20,087 bases of DNA from DAIOSQ01 sp036752465 (GTDB taxonomy: Bacteria; Pseudomonadota; Gammaproteobacteria; Legionellales; Legionellaceae). This document shows positions 1 through 7,434 of the stretch, piece after piece (position 1 is the first letter of the stretch; each line of letters starts with the position of its first letter). The translations under genes and the position numbers were made by a program. The notes below the pieces were generated by a model that was given only the letters and a program-made list of their open reading frames with translations, had not been told where the DNA came from and ran no database searches. The stretch is taken from positions 1 through 20,087 of the forward strand of contig DAIOSQ010000022.1 of NCBI GenBank assembly GCA_036752465.1, read 5' to 3'.

Positions 1-87
1 ATGCTTGTGATGCAGCCGCCGCAAGGATATCAATTGTCATGGGTATATTGTATCCTAATGCACGTCATTTTATCCTGTTTTAACCAC

Positions 88-1389
88 ATGCGTCGAATTT
101 ATACTGTATTGTTATATGTGCTGTTGCCGTTGATATTGCTACGTCTGTACTATAAAGGCAAACGTCTGCCGGCATATCGTGCGCGTATTTTAGAACGCTT
201 CTTTATTAAACCTTGTATTGATTTGCCTGTCGATGTCTGGTTGCATGCGGTGTCTATGGGAGAAGTTGTGGCGGCAACTCCGCTGATTGACGCGTTGCTG
301 GCTAATCATCAACGGATATTGGTCACCACGATGACCCCTACCGGTTCCCAACAAGTACACAAACGCTTTGCGGAAAAGGTCGCGCATCAATATTTACCGT
401 ATGATTACCCTTGGGTATTGCGGCGCTTTTTCCGTGCGATACAAGCGAAGATAGGGATCATCATGGAGACGGAGCTGTGGCCGAATATGATCGTTGAAGC
501 GCAGCGTTTGCAGCTGCCATTGGTACTGGTTAATGCAAGAATTTCAGATAAAGCTTACCCGCAGTATTATCGCTGGCGCCACTTTTTTCGACCTTTGTTA
601 GGTAAGTTTTCCGCAATTCTTACGCAAAGCGATCTAGACGCGCAGAGATTTTCGGCATTGAGCGGTGTCGATCATCACATCCATGTATTGGGTAATATGA
701 AGTTTGATATACAAACCGCACACATAGACGCGTCCATGGGCAAACAGTTACAACGTGCTTGGGGACAGGACAGAGTCGTGATAGTGGCGGCCAGCACCCA
801 TGACGATGAAGAAAGCAGAATTTTAGCGCACCTAAGACGTCTACAACTGGCGATCCCGAAGGTGTTGTTGATCCTCGTTCCTCGCCACCCAGAACGGTTT
901 CAAACCGTGTTTGCCTTGTCACAGCAGATGGGGTTTTGCACGCACGTGCGCACCGTTCCCAGCGTTATCAATACCACCACTGAGGTGCTGGTGATTGATG
1001 TCATGGGAGAATTAATGAATTTTTATCAAGTGTGTGATTATGCCTTTGTAGGCGGTAGTTTTGTGCCGATTGGTGGTCACAATGTCTTGGAGCCCATCGC
1101 GATGAATGTGCCGGTATTTTGTGGGCCTTATATGCAAAATTCACAAGAAATTTGCCAGACACTGTTGCAAGCGCAGGCGTTGCAACAGTTGGCCAGCGCT
1201 GAAGATTTGATTACGGCGATTATTGCACAGCATCGTAATGGTAAGCTGCGTGCCCTGCAAGTGGCGAATGCCAGTCGGGTGCTGCGAGCAAACCAGGGCA
1301 CGGTGCAGCGTTATTGTGACGCTATCCAACAAATTCTCGAGCGCCCCCATCACGAGAGATTGCATGCAGACAAGCTTGGCGCGGTTTGA
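88..1389 (+). CDS. waaA: 3-deoxy-D-manno-octulosonic acid (Kdo) transferase
   Basis: WaaA (KdtA) is the inner-membrane GT-B glycosyltransferase that adds Kdo from CMP-Kdo to lipid A precursor. From ATG at 88 the protein is 433 residues, close to the usual ~425. It begins MRRIYTVLLYVLLPL, a short N-terminal membrane anchor as in E. coli. HAVSMGEVVAATP contains Glu59, matching the catalytic Glu60 of E. coli. TTMTPTGS, METELWPN, LILVPRHPERF and FVGGSFVPIGGHNVLEP are typical donor/acceptor-site motifs. The frame stays open back to an ATG at base 1, but those 29 extra residues have no counterpart in E. coli WaaA, so the later start is chosen; neither start has a clear ribosome site. The gene converges on dksA with 27 nt between the stops. 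Family identity is secure; mono- versus bifunctionality cannot be read from sequence. Confidence 0.95.
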   Translation: MRRIYTVLLYVLLPLILLRLYYKGKRLPAYRARILERFFIKPCIDLPVDVWLHAVSMGEVVAATPLIDALLANHQRILVTTMTPTGSQQVHKRFAEKVAHQYLPYDYPWVLRRFFRAIQAKIGIIMETELWPNMIVEAQRLQLPLVLVNARISDKAYPQYYRWRHFFRPLLGKFSAILTQSDLDAQRFSALSGVDHHIHVLGNMKFDIQTAHIDASMGKQLQRAWGQDRVVIVAASTHDDEESRILAHLRRLQLAIPKVLLILVPRHPERFQTVFALSQQMGFCTHVRTVPSVINTTTEVLVIDVMGELMNFYQVCDYAFVGGSFVPIGGHNVLEPIAMNVPVFCGPYMQNSQEICQTLLQAQALQQLASAEDLITAIIAQHRNGKLRALQVANASRVLRANQGTVQRYCDAIQQILERPHHERLHADKLGAV

Positions 1390-1416
1390 CAGCACCTGCC
1401 TGGGCTTGCTGCGTAA

Positions 1417-1848
1417 TTAATCCCCTTGATTTTGCCGTTCTTTGATTTCTGAGAGGGTTTTACAGTCAATACATAAGGTTGCTGTAGGCCGCGCTTCTAG
1501 TCGTCTTAAACCGATTTCGATACCGCAAGCCTCACAGTAACCAAAGTCATCATCCAGCAAACGCTCAAGGGCGTCTTCAATTTTTTTGATGAGTTTGCGC
1601 TCCCTATCGCGGGTGCGTAATTCAATGCTGAATTCTTCTTCTTGGCTGGCTCGGTCTGAAGGATCAGGGAAATTTGCGGCTTCATCCTTCATATGGGTGA
1701 CCGTGCGATCGACTTCTTCCATTAGCGATTGTCGCCAAGCCAGTAGGATTTTCTCAATGTGGGCAATTTGTCGCTCATTCATATATTCTTCGTCAGAGCT
1801 TTCTTGGTAGGGAGCGACTCCCATGTTACTGACTGCATCGATATTCAC
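1417..1848 (-). CDS. dksA: RNA polymerase-binding transcription factor DksA
   Basis: DksA enters the RNA polymerase secondary channel and, with ppGpp, tunes rRNA and amino-acid promoters. The 143-residue protein has the whole family layout: GVAPYQE near the N terminus, a long coiled coil (about 33-100) whose tip reads DPSDRASQEEEF with the acidic pair Asp62 and Asp65 (E. coli Asp71/Asp74), and a C-terminal four-cysteine zinc finger (Cys105, Cys108, Cys126, Cys129) in CEAC and CIDC. The start used is a GTG at 1848; an ATG eight codons on (1824) is possible but would cut into the conserved N-terminal region. It lies 96 nt downstream of prmC on the same strand, with a short inverted repeat in the gap, and may have its own promoter (AT-rich TATATAAG just upstream). 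Confidence 0.97.
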   Translation of the reverse strand: MNIDAVSNMGVAPYQESSDEEYMNERQIAHIEKILLAWRQSLMEEVDRTVTHMKDEAANFPDPSDRASQEEEFSIELRTRDRERKLIKKIEDALERLLDDDFGYCEACGIEIGLRRLEARPTATLCIDCKTLSEIKERQNQGD

Positions 1849-1885
1849 GTTACTTTCACTCTTATATAATTACATGCTGTTTCAC

Positions 1886-1910
1886 CACCGTTGCCGGTAA
1901 GACAACGGTG
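1886..1910. repeat. 8-bp inverted repeat upstream of dksA
   Basis: CACCGTTG (1886-1893) and CAACGGTG (1903-1910) are perfect complements around a 9-nt loop, in the 96-nt gap between prmC and dksA. An alternative pairing, TTCACC (1881) with GGTGAA (1907), overlaps it. No T-run follows on either strand, so it is not a standard intrinsic terminator. It could be a leader hairpin or operator for dksA, or a weak attenuator after prmC. The repeat itself is certain; its function is not. Confidence 0.4.
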
Positions 1911-1944
1911 AACCATTTACACTGCCCCTAAGTATAGCCTAAAC

Positions 1945-2796
1945 CTAGGGAATTGCCATGCCGAATCTTCCATAAGTCACGCGATCATGACCTTGCTGAT
2001 CGTGCAAGGTCTTAGGTTCGGGGAACCCATGCTGTATGAAAAGATTGACGACTTGCTGTTTTTGATTATACCCATGCTCGAGAAATAAAAAACCTCCGGG
2101 CTGCAAATGACGATGGCTATGGGTAATAATGTGTCGCAAATCGGCTAAACCATCCTCTCCACCAACCAACGCTGCTGGTGGTTCAAAGCGCAGATCTCGT
2201 TGCTGTAAATGCGCATCGTCGGCCTTGATATAGGGTGGATTGGAAACGATAACATCATAATAAACCGCCGGCAATGTTTGGAACCAATCCGATAAACAAA
2301 ACGTTACGTTACTGAGATGCAGGCGCTGTGCATTGGTTTGGGCCACTGCCAAGGTGAGGGGGTACTTGTCGACCGCAGTCAGATGCCAATGAGGCTTAGC
2401 TGCGGCCAAACTCAAGGCAATTGCGCCACTGCCAGTGCCAAGATCAAGAATGTTGGCGTTATCTTGAGTAACGTACAGCAACACAGCGGTAAGCAAACAT
2501 TCCGTCTCAGGTCTTGGAATCAGGGTATGCGCATTCACAACAAACACGTGATCCCAAAATTCACGTAGCCCGGTCAAATAGGCAATAGGCATGCCGGCAC
2601 GTCTTTGTTGCACGAGCTGGTCGAACTGCTGTTGTTGCGTGAGGCTTAAAACGGTATCGTCATGCGCATATAGGTAGGTACGATTTTTTTGCAAGACCCA
2701 CGCCAGCAGTACTTCTGCATCAAGTCGTGGACTATCGCTTGAGGACTTAAGTTGTTGGGCTGCGCTGTGTAAGGTAAGGCGAATATTGGCTGTCAT
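1945..2796 (-). CDS. prmC: peptide chain release factor N5-glutamine methyltransferase
   Basis: PrmC (HemK) uses S-adenosylmethionine to methylate the Gln of the GGQ motif in release factors 1 and 2. The 283-residue protein has the small helical N-terminal domain (about 1-90), then a Rossmann-type methyltransferase domain with the SAM motif ILDLGTGSGAIALSLA (Asp118 onward). The diagnostic NPPY, at 186-189 inside VSNPPYIKADD, binds the substrate glutamine. Further family signs are LIPRPETE (92-99) and the downstream FEPPAALVGGEDGLADLR. Length is normal. It follows its substrate gene prfA on the same strand after an 82-nt gap, longer than usual, and has a weak ribosome site. Co-transcription with hemA-prfA is likely but unproved. 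Confidence 0.96.
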   Translation of the reverse strand: MTANIRLTLHSAAQQLKSSSDSPRLDAEVLLAWVLQKNRTYLYAHDDTVLSLTQQQQFDQLVQQRRAGMPIAYLTGLREFWDHVFVVNAHTLIPRPETECLLTAVLLYVTQDNANILDLGTGSGAIALSLAAAKPHWHLTAVDKYPLTLAVAQTNAQRLHLSNVTFCLSDWFQTLPAVYYDVIVSNPPYIKADDAHLQQRDLRFEPPAALVGGEDGLADLRHIITHSHRHLQPGGFLFLEHGYNQKQQVVNLFIQHGFPEPKTLHDQQGHDRVTYGRFGMAIP

Positions 2797-2878
2797 GATT
2801 ACTGCTTATGTTGTCGCAAGAAATGGCTTGCACGCATACTTGGCTGTTTACAAAGATTTAGGCTGATGGCGTCGGTCT

Positions 2879-3970
2879 CTAGGTATCATGCTGGCTGAGG
2901 GTTGCCAATAATTCGGCATGGTGCTCGCGCTTTAAGGCATCAATCACGCTCGTGAGGTCGCCCTCCATGACCGCCAAAAGCTGGTAGATGGTCAAATTGA
3001 TTCGATGATCGGTCAGTCTGCCTTGCGGAAAATTATACGTACGGATCCGCTCGGAACGATCGCCACTGCCTACCAATGATTTTCTAATGTGGGCCTGTTC
3101 TTGGCGTTGTTTGTTCTGTTGGGCGTTGAGCAAACGAGTTTTCAGCAATGCCATCGCTTTGGCACGGTTTTTATGCTGGGAGCGTTCATCTTGACATTCG
3201 ACTACCAGGCCGGTCGGGATATGCGTGATGCGAATTGCCGAATCGGTTTTATTGACATGCTGACCGCCTGCACCAGAAGAGCGGTAGGTATCGATGCGCA
3301 ACTCATCAGGATTGATGGTAATGTCGTTGATTTCGTCCACTTCTGGCATTACCGCCACTGTACATGCCGATGTGTGTACGCGACCTTGTGATTCGGTTTC
3401 AGGTACTCTCTGGACCCGATGTGTGCCAGATTCAAACTTTAATTGTGCATATACGTGTTGGCCGCTTATTTTGGTGATGATTTCTTTATAGCCACCATGG
3501 TCACCGTGACTGGCTGTGACAACTTCGGTCTGCCAACCTTGTGTTTCTGCGTAACGACTGTACATCCGGAACAAATCACCGGAAAAAATTGCCGCTTCAT
3601 CACCGCCGGTGCCAGCTCTGATTTCAAGATAAATATCTCGCTCATCATCTGGATCTTTGGGGATAAGATGATATTGCAAACTTGCATCAAGCTCAGCAGT
3701 AGATGTTTTGGCTGCTGTTATTTCGAGCAAAGCCATCTCTCTGAGCTCATCGTCGTCACTGTCGATGATTTCTTGCAGGGCGCGCTCATTGGTCAGTGCT
3801 TGCAAATATTGTTGATAACACGCGGCCAAAGGCTCAAGTTGAGCGTACTCTTTGGAGAGTTGTTTAAATTGGGTAGGTTGTGCTATCACAGTGGCTTCGG
3901 CCAATAGACGGCCCACCTCTTCAAAGCGTTCTAACATGTGTTCAAGTTTTAATTGCAGTGATTTTTTCAT
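2879..3970 (-). CDS. prfA: peptide chain release factor 1
   Basis: RF1 reads UAA and UAG in the ribosomal A site and triggers peptidyl-tRNA hydrolysis. The 363-residue protein is collinear with E. coli RF1 (about 360). It shows KDPDDERDIYLEIRAGTGGDEAA in the central domain, the RF1-type stop-codon tripeptide in PxT form (Pro190-Glu-Thr192 within QRVPETESQGR), and the catalytic loop SSGAGGQHVNKTDSA with GGQ at 235-237, the site PrmC modifies. RF2 would have SPF instead of PxT, so RF1 is favoured. The start codon overlaps the hemA stop as ATGA, implying translational coupling. Confidence 0.97.
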   Translation of the reverse strand: MKKSLQLKLEHMLERFEEVGRLLAEATVIAQPTQFKQLSKEYAQLEPLAACYQQYLQALTNERALQEIIDSDDDELREMALLEITAAKTSTAELDASLQYHLIPKDPDDERDIYLEIRAGTGGDEAAIFSGDLFRMYSRYAETQGWQTEVVTASHGDHGGYKEIITKISGQHVYAQLKFESGTHRVQRVPETESQGRVHTSACTVAVMPEVDEINDITINPDELRIDTYRSSGAGGQHVNKTDSAIRITHIPTGLVVECQDERSQHKNRAKAMALLKTRLLNAQQNKQRQEQAHIRKSLVGSGDRSERIRTYNFPQGRLTDHRINLTIYQLLAVMEGDLTSVIDALKREHHAELLATLSQHDT

Positions 3971-5217
3971 AGAGTCGATTCAGGTAAATGTAACAAATAT
4001 TGCGCGGTATCAAGCCAGTCTTGACGATCATCTCCGGCAGCTTCACGCAAACGCACCGTTTGCGTGTGGATCAATTTATTCACCAGGCGTTCACTGAACT
4101 CTGCCAACACCTCGTATTGGCATTGCCCATTGGCGAGTTTTTGTTTGGCTCTGCTGAGTTCATGGGTTGCCAAAGACTTGATGTGTTGACGATATCCGCA
4201 GATCAGATCGGTGGCTTTTAATGTGCGTTGCCATTGTTGAAATTGTCGCAATTCTTCAAGCACCAATGCTTCTGCCTTGGCTGCTGCATGCGTGCGCTGA
4301 TGCAGATTTTTTTGGATCATTTGGTGCAAATCATCGATATTGTACAAAGTCACTTGTGGTAGCTCGGCAACGCTTGCTTCTATATCACGCGGTACTGCCA
4401 AATCCAGGAAAAACATCGCTTGATTGTTGCGTTCTGACATCGCAAAGGCAACCAGATTTTGGCTAATAAAGGGTAGTGGGCATGCTGTCGCAGAAATCAC
4501 CACATCAGCTTTGGCGAGGTACAGGGGTAATTCGGTGATAGCGAACGCTTGACCCTGAAAAGCGCTGGCCAGTTGATTCGCATTTTGGTGGGTGCGGCTG
4601 GCGAACATAAAATGCTGCACTGACAATTGCTTGAGATACTTGGTGACCAATTTGGCTGTGTCACCCGATCCAATCACCAACACACGCACCTCATCCATGC
4701 GCTTGAAATACTGCTGGATTAATTGGGCGCCGGCAAATGCGACTGAAATCGGATGCCGACCAATGCCACTGGCGTTTCTGATCCGTTTGCTGGCATTAAA
4801 AATGTACTGAAAGTTTTGGTGCAAGTTGCGTTGCACATGATTGGCCTGCGCTGCGTGTTGATAGGCTTGCTTCAATTGCCCAAGAATTTGTGGTTCACCG
4901 ACCATCATTGAGTCTAAGCCGATTGCCACACGTAAGGTATGCACCAGCGCGTCATCCCCTTGCCAAAGGTAGCAACAGGTTTGCAAGTCGAGTGCTGGTA
5001 GCGGTAATTGCTGAGTCACCCAGGACCAAATGATGCTGGCCTCATCTGCGTCACAATACACTTCTGTCCGATTACAGGTGGTTAACCATAGGGCTTCATG
5101 TACTCCAGGCAACGCGAGAAATTGTGCTTGGCACGCAGCCTGCGTAGCAAATGTTGCAAATGCTTCTCTCACATGCAATGGGGCGGTTTTGTGGTTGAGT
5201 CCAAACACAGTAAACAT
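3967..5217 (-). CDS. hemA: glutamyl-tRNA reductase
   Basis: HemA reduces glutamyl-tRNA(Glu) with NADPH to glutamate-1-semialdehyde, the first committed step of C5-pathway tetrapyrrole synthesis. The 416-residue protein has the catalytic cysteine in TTCNRTEVYC (Cys48) and the signature GLDSMMVGEPQILGQ (100-114). GRHPISVAFAG precedes the NADPH-binding VLVIGSGDTAKL (179-190), and a helical dimerisation domain ends the protein. It heads a minus-strand group with prfA overlapping by 4 nt, the same order as in E. coli, and has a well-formed promoter about 40 nt upstream. In many gammaproteobacteria the divergent neighbour is lolB; here it is a VTT-family membrane protein. Confidence 0.97.
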   Translation of the reverse strand: MFTVFGLNHKTAPLHVREAFATFATQAACQAQFLALPGVHEALWLTTCNRTEVYCDADEASIIWSWVTQQLPLPALDLQTCCYLWQGDDALVHTLRVAIGLDSMMVGEPQILGQLKQAYQHAAQANHVQRNLHQNFQYIFNASKRIRNASGIGRHPISVAFAGAQLIQQYFKRMDEVRVLVIGSGDTAKLVTKYLKQLSVQHFMFASRTHQNANQLASAFQGQAFAITELPLYLAKADVVISATACPLPFISQNLVAFAMSERNNQAMFFLDLAVPRDIEASVAELPQVTLYNIDDLHQMIQKNLHQRTHAAAKAEALVLEELRQFQQWQRTLKATDLICGYRQHIKSLATHELSRAKQKLANGQCQYEVLAEFSERLVNKLIHTQTVRLREAAGDDRQDWLDTAQYLLHLPESTL

Positions 5218-5255
5218 AAGCTTCTAAACGCATCATTCTACTTAAGAAAAATTAG

Positions 5256-5285
5256 ATTATAGCTGAACCAGCAGCATATTAACAA
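5256..5285 (-). promoter_or_regulatory. sigma70-type promoter of hemA
   Basis: Read on the minus strand, TTGTTA (5285-5280) and a perfect TATAAT (5261-5256) are separated by 18 nt. Transcription would begin near 5249, giving a leader of about 30 nt before the hemA ATG at 5217. This would drive hemA-prfA and possibly prmC. Box quality is high and placement is right for the gene. No regulator site is evident. Confidence 0.65.
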
Positions 5286-5374
5286 TTTTAGTCTGCAGCA
5301 ATTTAGGATAAGCTTGCATAGGCGCTGGCTTGCACATGTGTGCCAGTAATGGCCTTACTTGAGAGGACAAGTGC

Positions 5375-5959
5375 ATGCGAACCCACGCAAAAAACATGAT
5401 AATCTTTAGTTTGCTGGGGCTATTGGCGATGACAACTTGGTCATTGCAAGAATGGCTAGCCGCATGGTTGGGCCACTTCCATGCTGCAGACAAGCGTGCT
5501 GTTTTGGCGTTTTGTGCTGTGTACTGTGCTGCATCGTTGCTGTGTCTGCCAATTATGCCGTTTATTTTGGCCGCAGGCGCACTGTTTGGGTTCTATTGGG
5601 GCTTGGTGTTGAATCTATGCTGCGCCATGCTTAGTGCTGTGCTGGCATTTGTTATCAGTCGTCGTCTTGGGCTTGCTTGGCTGCCGCAGGTCATGCAACA
5701 ACGCCTGGCACAATGGTTGGTACGGCTGGAAGGTCATGGCTGGCAAACTCTGGCTTGTTGTCGTTTAATTCCCTTGTTGCCAGCCTCGTTGATCAATTAT
5801 GGGTATGGCATGACCAAAATAAAATTTTCAGTATTTACTATTATCAGTTTGTTATTTTTTATTCCACTAAAAATTCTAGAAACCTATTGTGGCTATATGA
5901 GTGTCAGCATGCTCACAGGTGGTAAAAGAATGCTGCAATATCTGTTGAGTCATTTCTAA
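5375..5959 (+). CDS. TVP38/TMEM64 (VTT-domain) family membrane protein
   Basis: This 194-residue inner-membrane protein belongs to the VTT/DedA-like group, a family related to lipid scramblases and transporters; the substrate cannot be named. It has an N-terminal membrane segment (about 8-24), hydrophobic segments around 43-95 with the re-entrant signature PFILAAGALFG (62-72), the second signature RLIPLLPASLINYGYG (130-145) and a final helix (about 150-172). The start has a good ribosome site, GAGAGGA at 5361-5367, 7 nt before ATG. It is divergent from hemA across a 157-nt gap that contains the imperfect palindrome CTGGC-N12-GCCAG (5325-5346) around CACATGTG. No soluble domain is fused. Confidence 0.85.
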   Translation: MRTHAKNMIIFSLLGLLAMTTWSLQEWLAAWLGHFHAADKRAVLAFCAVYCAASLLCLPIMPFILAAGALFGFYWGLVLNLCCAMLSAVLAFVISRRLGLAWLPQVMQQRLAQWLVRLEGHGWQTLACCRLIPLLPASLINYGYGMTKIKFSVFTIISLLFFIPLKILETYCGYMSVSMLTGGKRMLQYLLSHF

Positions 5960-5972
5960 TATCAAAAAATGA

Positions 5973-6003
5973 CCATAAAATACTCAAGTATTTGCTTTTA
6001 TGG
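5973..6003. repeat. two overlapping inverted repeats before the 97-residue gene
   Basis: CCATAAAA (5973-5980) pairs perfectly with TTTTATGG (5996-6003). Overlapping it, AAATACT (5978-5984) pairs with AGTATTT (5987-5993) over a 2-nt centre. Both cannot form at once. On the minus strand the longer hairpin is followed by TCATTTTTTG, like a terminator, but no minus-strand gene ends here. On the plus strand no T-run follows. Candidate readings are an operator for the downstream gene pair or a weak terminator after the VTT gene. Confidence 0.35.
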
Positions 6004-6042
6004 CCGTTAAAAATACAAACAATCGTCAGCAATAGGTGATGT

Positions 6043-6336
6043 ATGGAAATTATATTTCATGGCAAACATGACAGCGACGAAGCTGTGGCTAATCTCGCCA
6101 GTATTATTCGACTCTTTAAAGATCGCTACCATATTGAACAATTTCGTGAAATGCATTTGTCTTTGACGTTGGTGGATGATGAAGGACAAGATGTTGAATT
6201 GATTGATAGTGATACTGAGCAAGCGTATCGTCTACTTGAAGTGGTGTGTGGTACACAAAAAGTTGCGCGTACGCAAGCTCGCCCAGCGCTTAAGTTGGTG
6301 ATTGATAATGTTGCGCACAGCGAAAACCGATCATGA
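6043..6336 (+). CDS. conserved-looking small acidic protein, unknown function
   Basis: A 97-residue soluble protein with no signal peptide or membrane segment, and no family I can name. It reads as a compact alpha/beta protein: a strand (MEIIFHG), a helix (DEAVANLASIIRLFKDRY), a strand (MHLSLTLVDDEG) and a further region (DVELIDSDTEQAYRLLEVV), with a loose basic C terminus. A ribosome site AGGTG lies just before the ATG at 6043. Its stop overlaps the start of the downstream site-2 protease gene as ATGA, so the two are very probably translated together and may act together. Coding reality is supported by the ribosome site, the overlap and normal composition. Confidence 0.75.
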   Translation: MEIIFHGKHDSDEAVANLASIIRLFKDRYHIEQFREMHLSLTLVDDEGQDVELIDSDTEQAYRLLEVVCGTQKVARTQARPALKLVIDNVAHSENRS

Positions 6337-7424
6337 AGACAGCATTGCTTGCCGTTCTGGCCGTTTTTTTAGGGTTAATCCTGGTGGTAGGGTTGCATGA
6401 GTTTGGTCATTTTTTTGCGGCACGTTGCTTTGGGGTGCCTATCAAAAGAGTCTCAATTGGTTTTGGTAAGCCTATATGGCTATGGGTTGATCGCCATGGC
6501 GTAGAGTGGGTTTGGGCTAGGTGGCCGCTGGGCGGCTTTGTGCTGCTGCAACAGACCAGATATGCTGGGTCGCGTACGGCTGTGGATAATGAGCGCGTAT
6601 GCTTCGATAAAGGATCGCTTACGGTGCGCTTGATTATTCTGCTGGCAGGCGTCTGTACCAACCTAATGGTGGCTTTGTTGGCGTTATGGTTGCTGTATTT
6701 TGCAGGAGGATATCAGCGATTGGAACCCGTTATTCAGCGCGTTATTCCCCATAGTTTGGTCGCACATGCTGGTTTGCAGGCTGCAGATACTATTGTCACG
6801 CTGGCAGGGCGACCAGTTCACAGCTGGACCATGGTCAGTCAGCAGCTGCTGTTACACTTGGGTGAGCCAGCGCTTGCCGTTAAAGTCGTCGATGCTACCG
6901 GGCAGGTCCGGCTACATCACTTAGATTTGCAAACTTGGCGTATCCCCAAAACACCGCAAGCTTTTTTTGTATCTTTAGGTTGGGTGGCCGATCCCGCGGC
7001 GTCACATGTACATACGGTTGCTGGTGTTTCTTGCGGCCAAGCTTGGCAGCGTGCTTGGCAAAGTTTGCGTTTTATGGTTTATTTCTCAGCTTATACACTT
7101 AAATTGTTGCTGTGTGGTGATTTGCCGTTTGGGTTTTTGCTGGGGCCGCTAGGTTTGCTGGTGCTGATGGCACAGACCTTAAGTCATAGTGTGGCGATAT
7201 TTCTTAGCTTTATCGCCAATTTAAGTATTGTGGTGGCATTGGGTAATTTGTTACCTATTCCGGGACTCGATGGCGCGGCTATGATGTTTGCCATCATCGA
7301 AAAGGTACGGGGCAAGCCTATGTCGCAGGCCTTTGAGCTATTATTATACCGCTTGGCTTACATAGCCTTTTGCGTGCTGCTGTTGCAATTTGTGATCCAT
7401 GATTTGAATCGCCTGTTAACTTAG
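6333..7424 (+). CDS. RseP-like M50 site-2 intramembrane zinc metalloprotease, single PDZ
   Basis: A multi-pass inner-membrane protease of the M50/RseP family, which cuts membrane-spanning substrates such as anti-sigma factors. The first membrane segment carries HEFGH (His22, Glu23, His26), the zinc site and catalytic Glu. The third zinc ligand is in NLLPIPGLDG (305-314, Asp313). Between them a region about 125-205 (AGLQAADTIVTLAGRPV) reads as one PDZ domain, and GPLGLL (271-276) matches the family's G-P turn. At 363 residues it is shorter than E. coli RseP (about 450, two PDZ domains), and it is not in the usual rseP neighbourhood (dxr, bamA). It may therefore be a second site-2 protease with a different substrate. 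It is coupled by a 4-nt overlap to the 97-residue gene. Confidence 0.88.
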   Translation: MKTALLAVLAVFLGLILVVGLHEFGHFFAARCFGVPIKRVSIGFGKPIWLWVDRHGVEWVWARWPLGGFVLLQQTRYAGSRTAVDNERVCFDKGSLTVRLIILLAGVCTNLMVALLALWLLYFAGGYQRLEPVIQRVIPHSLVAHAGLQAADTIVTLAGRPVHSWTMVSQQLLLHLGEPALAVKVVDATGQVRLHHLDLQTWRIPKTPQAFFVSLGWVADPAASHVHTVAGVSCGQAWQRAWQSLRFMVYFSAYTLKLLLCGDLPFGFLLGPLGLLVLMAQTLSHSVAIFLSFIANLSIVVALGNLLPIPGLDGAAMMFAIIEKVRGKPMSQAFELLLYRLAYIAFCVLLLQFVIHDLNRLLT

Positions 7425-7434
7425 GGCCTGTCGA

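Noticed and set aside
1..87. N-terminal extension of WaaA from the ATG at base 1
   Set aside because: The 29 extra residues have no counterpart in E. coli WaaA, and the ATG at 88 gives the normal length and anchor.
3399..3407. RF1 stop-codon motif reads PET rather than the E. coli PAT
   Set aside because: The motif is PxT and the middle residue varies in bacterial RF1; not a sign of altered codon use.
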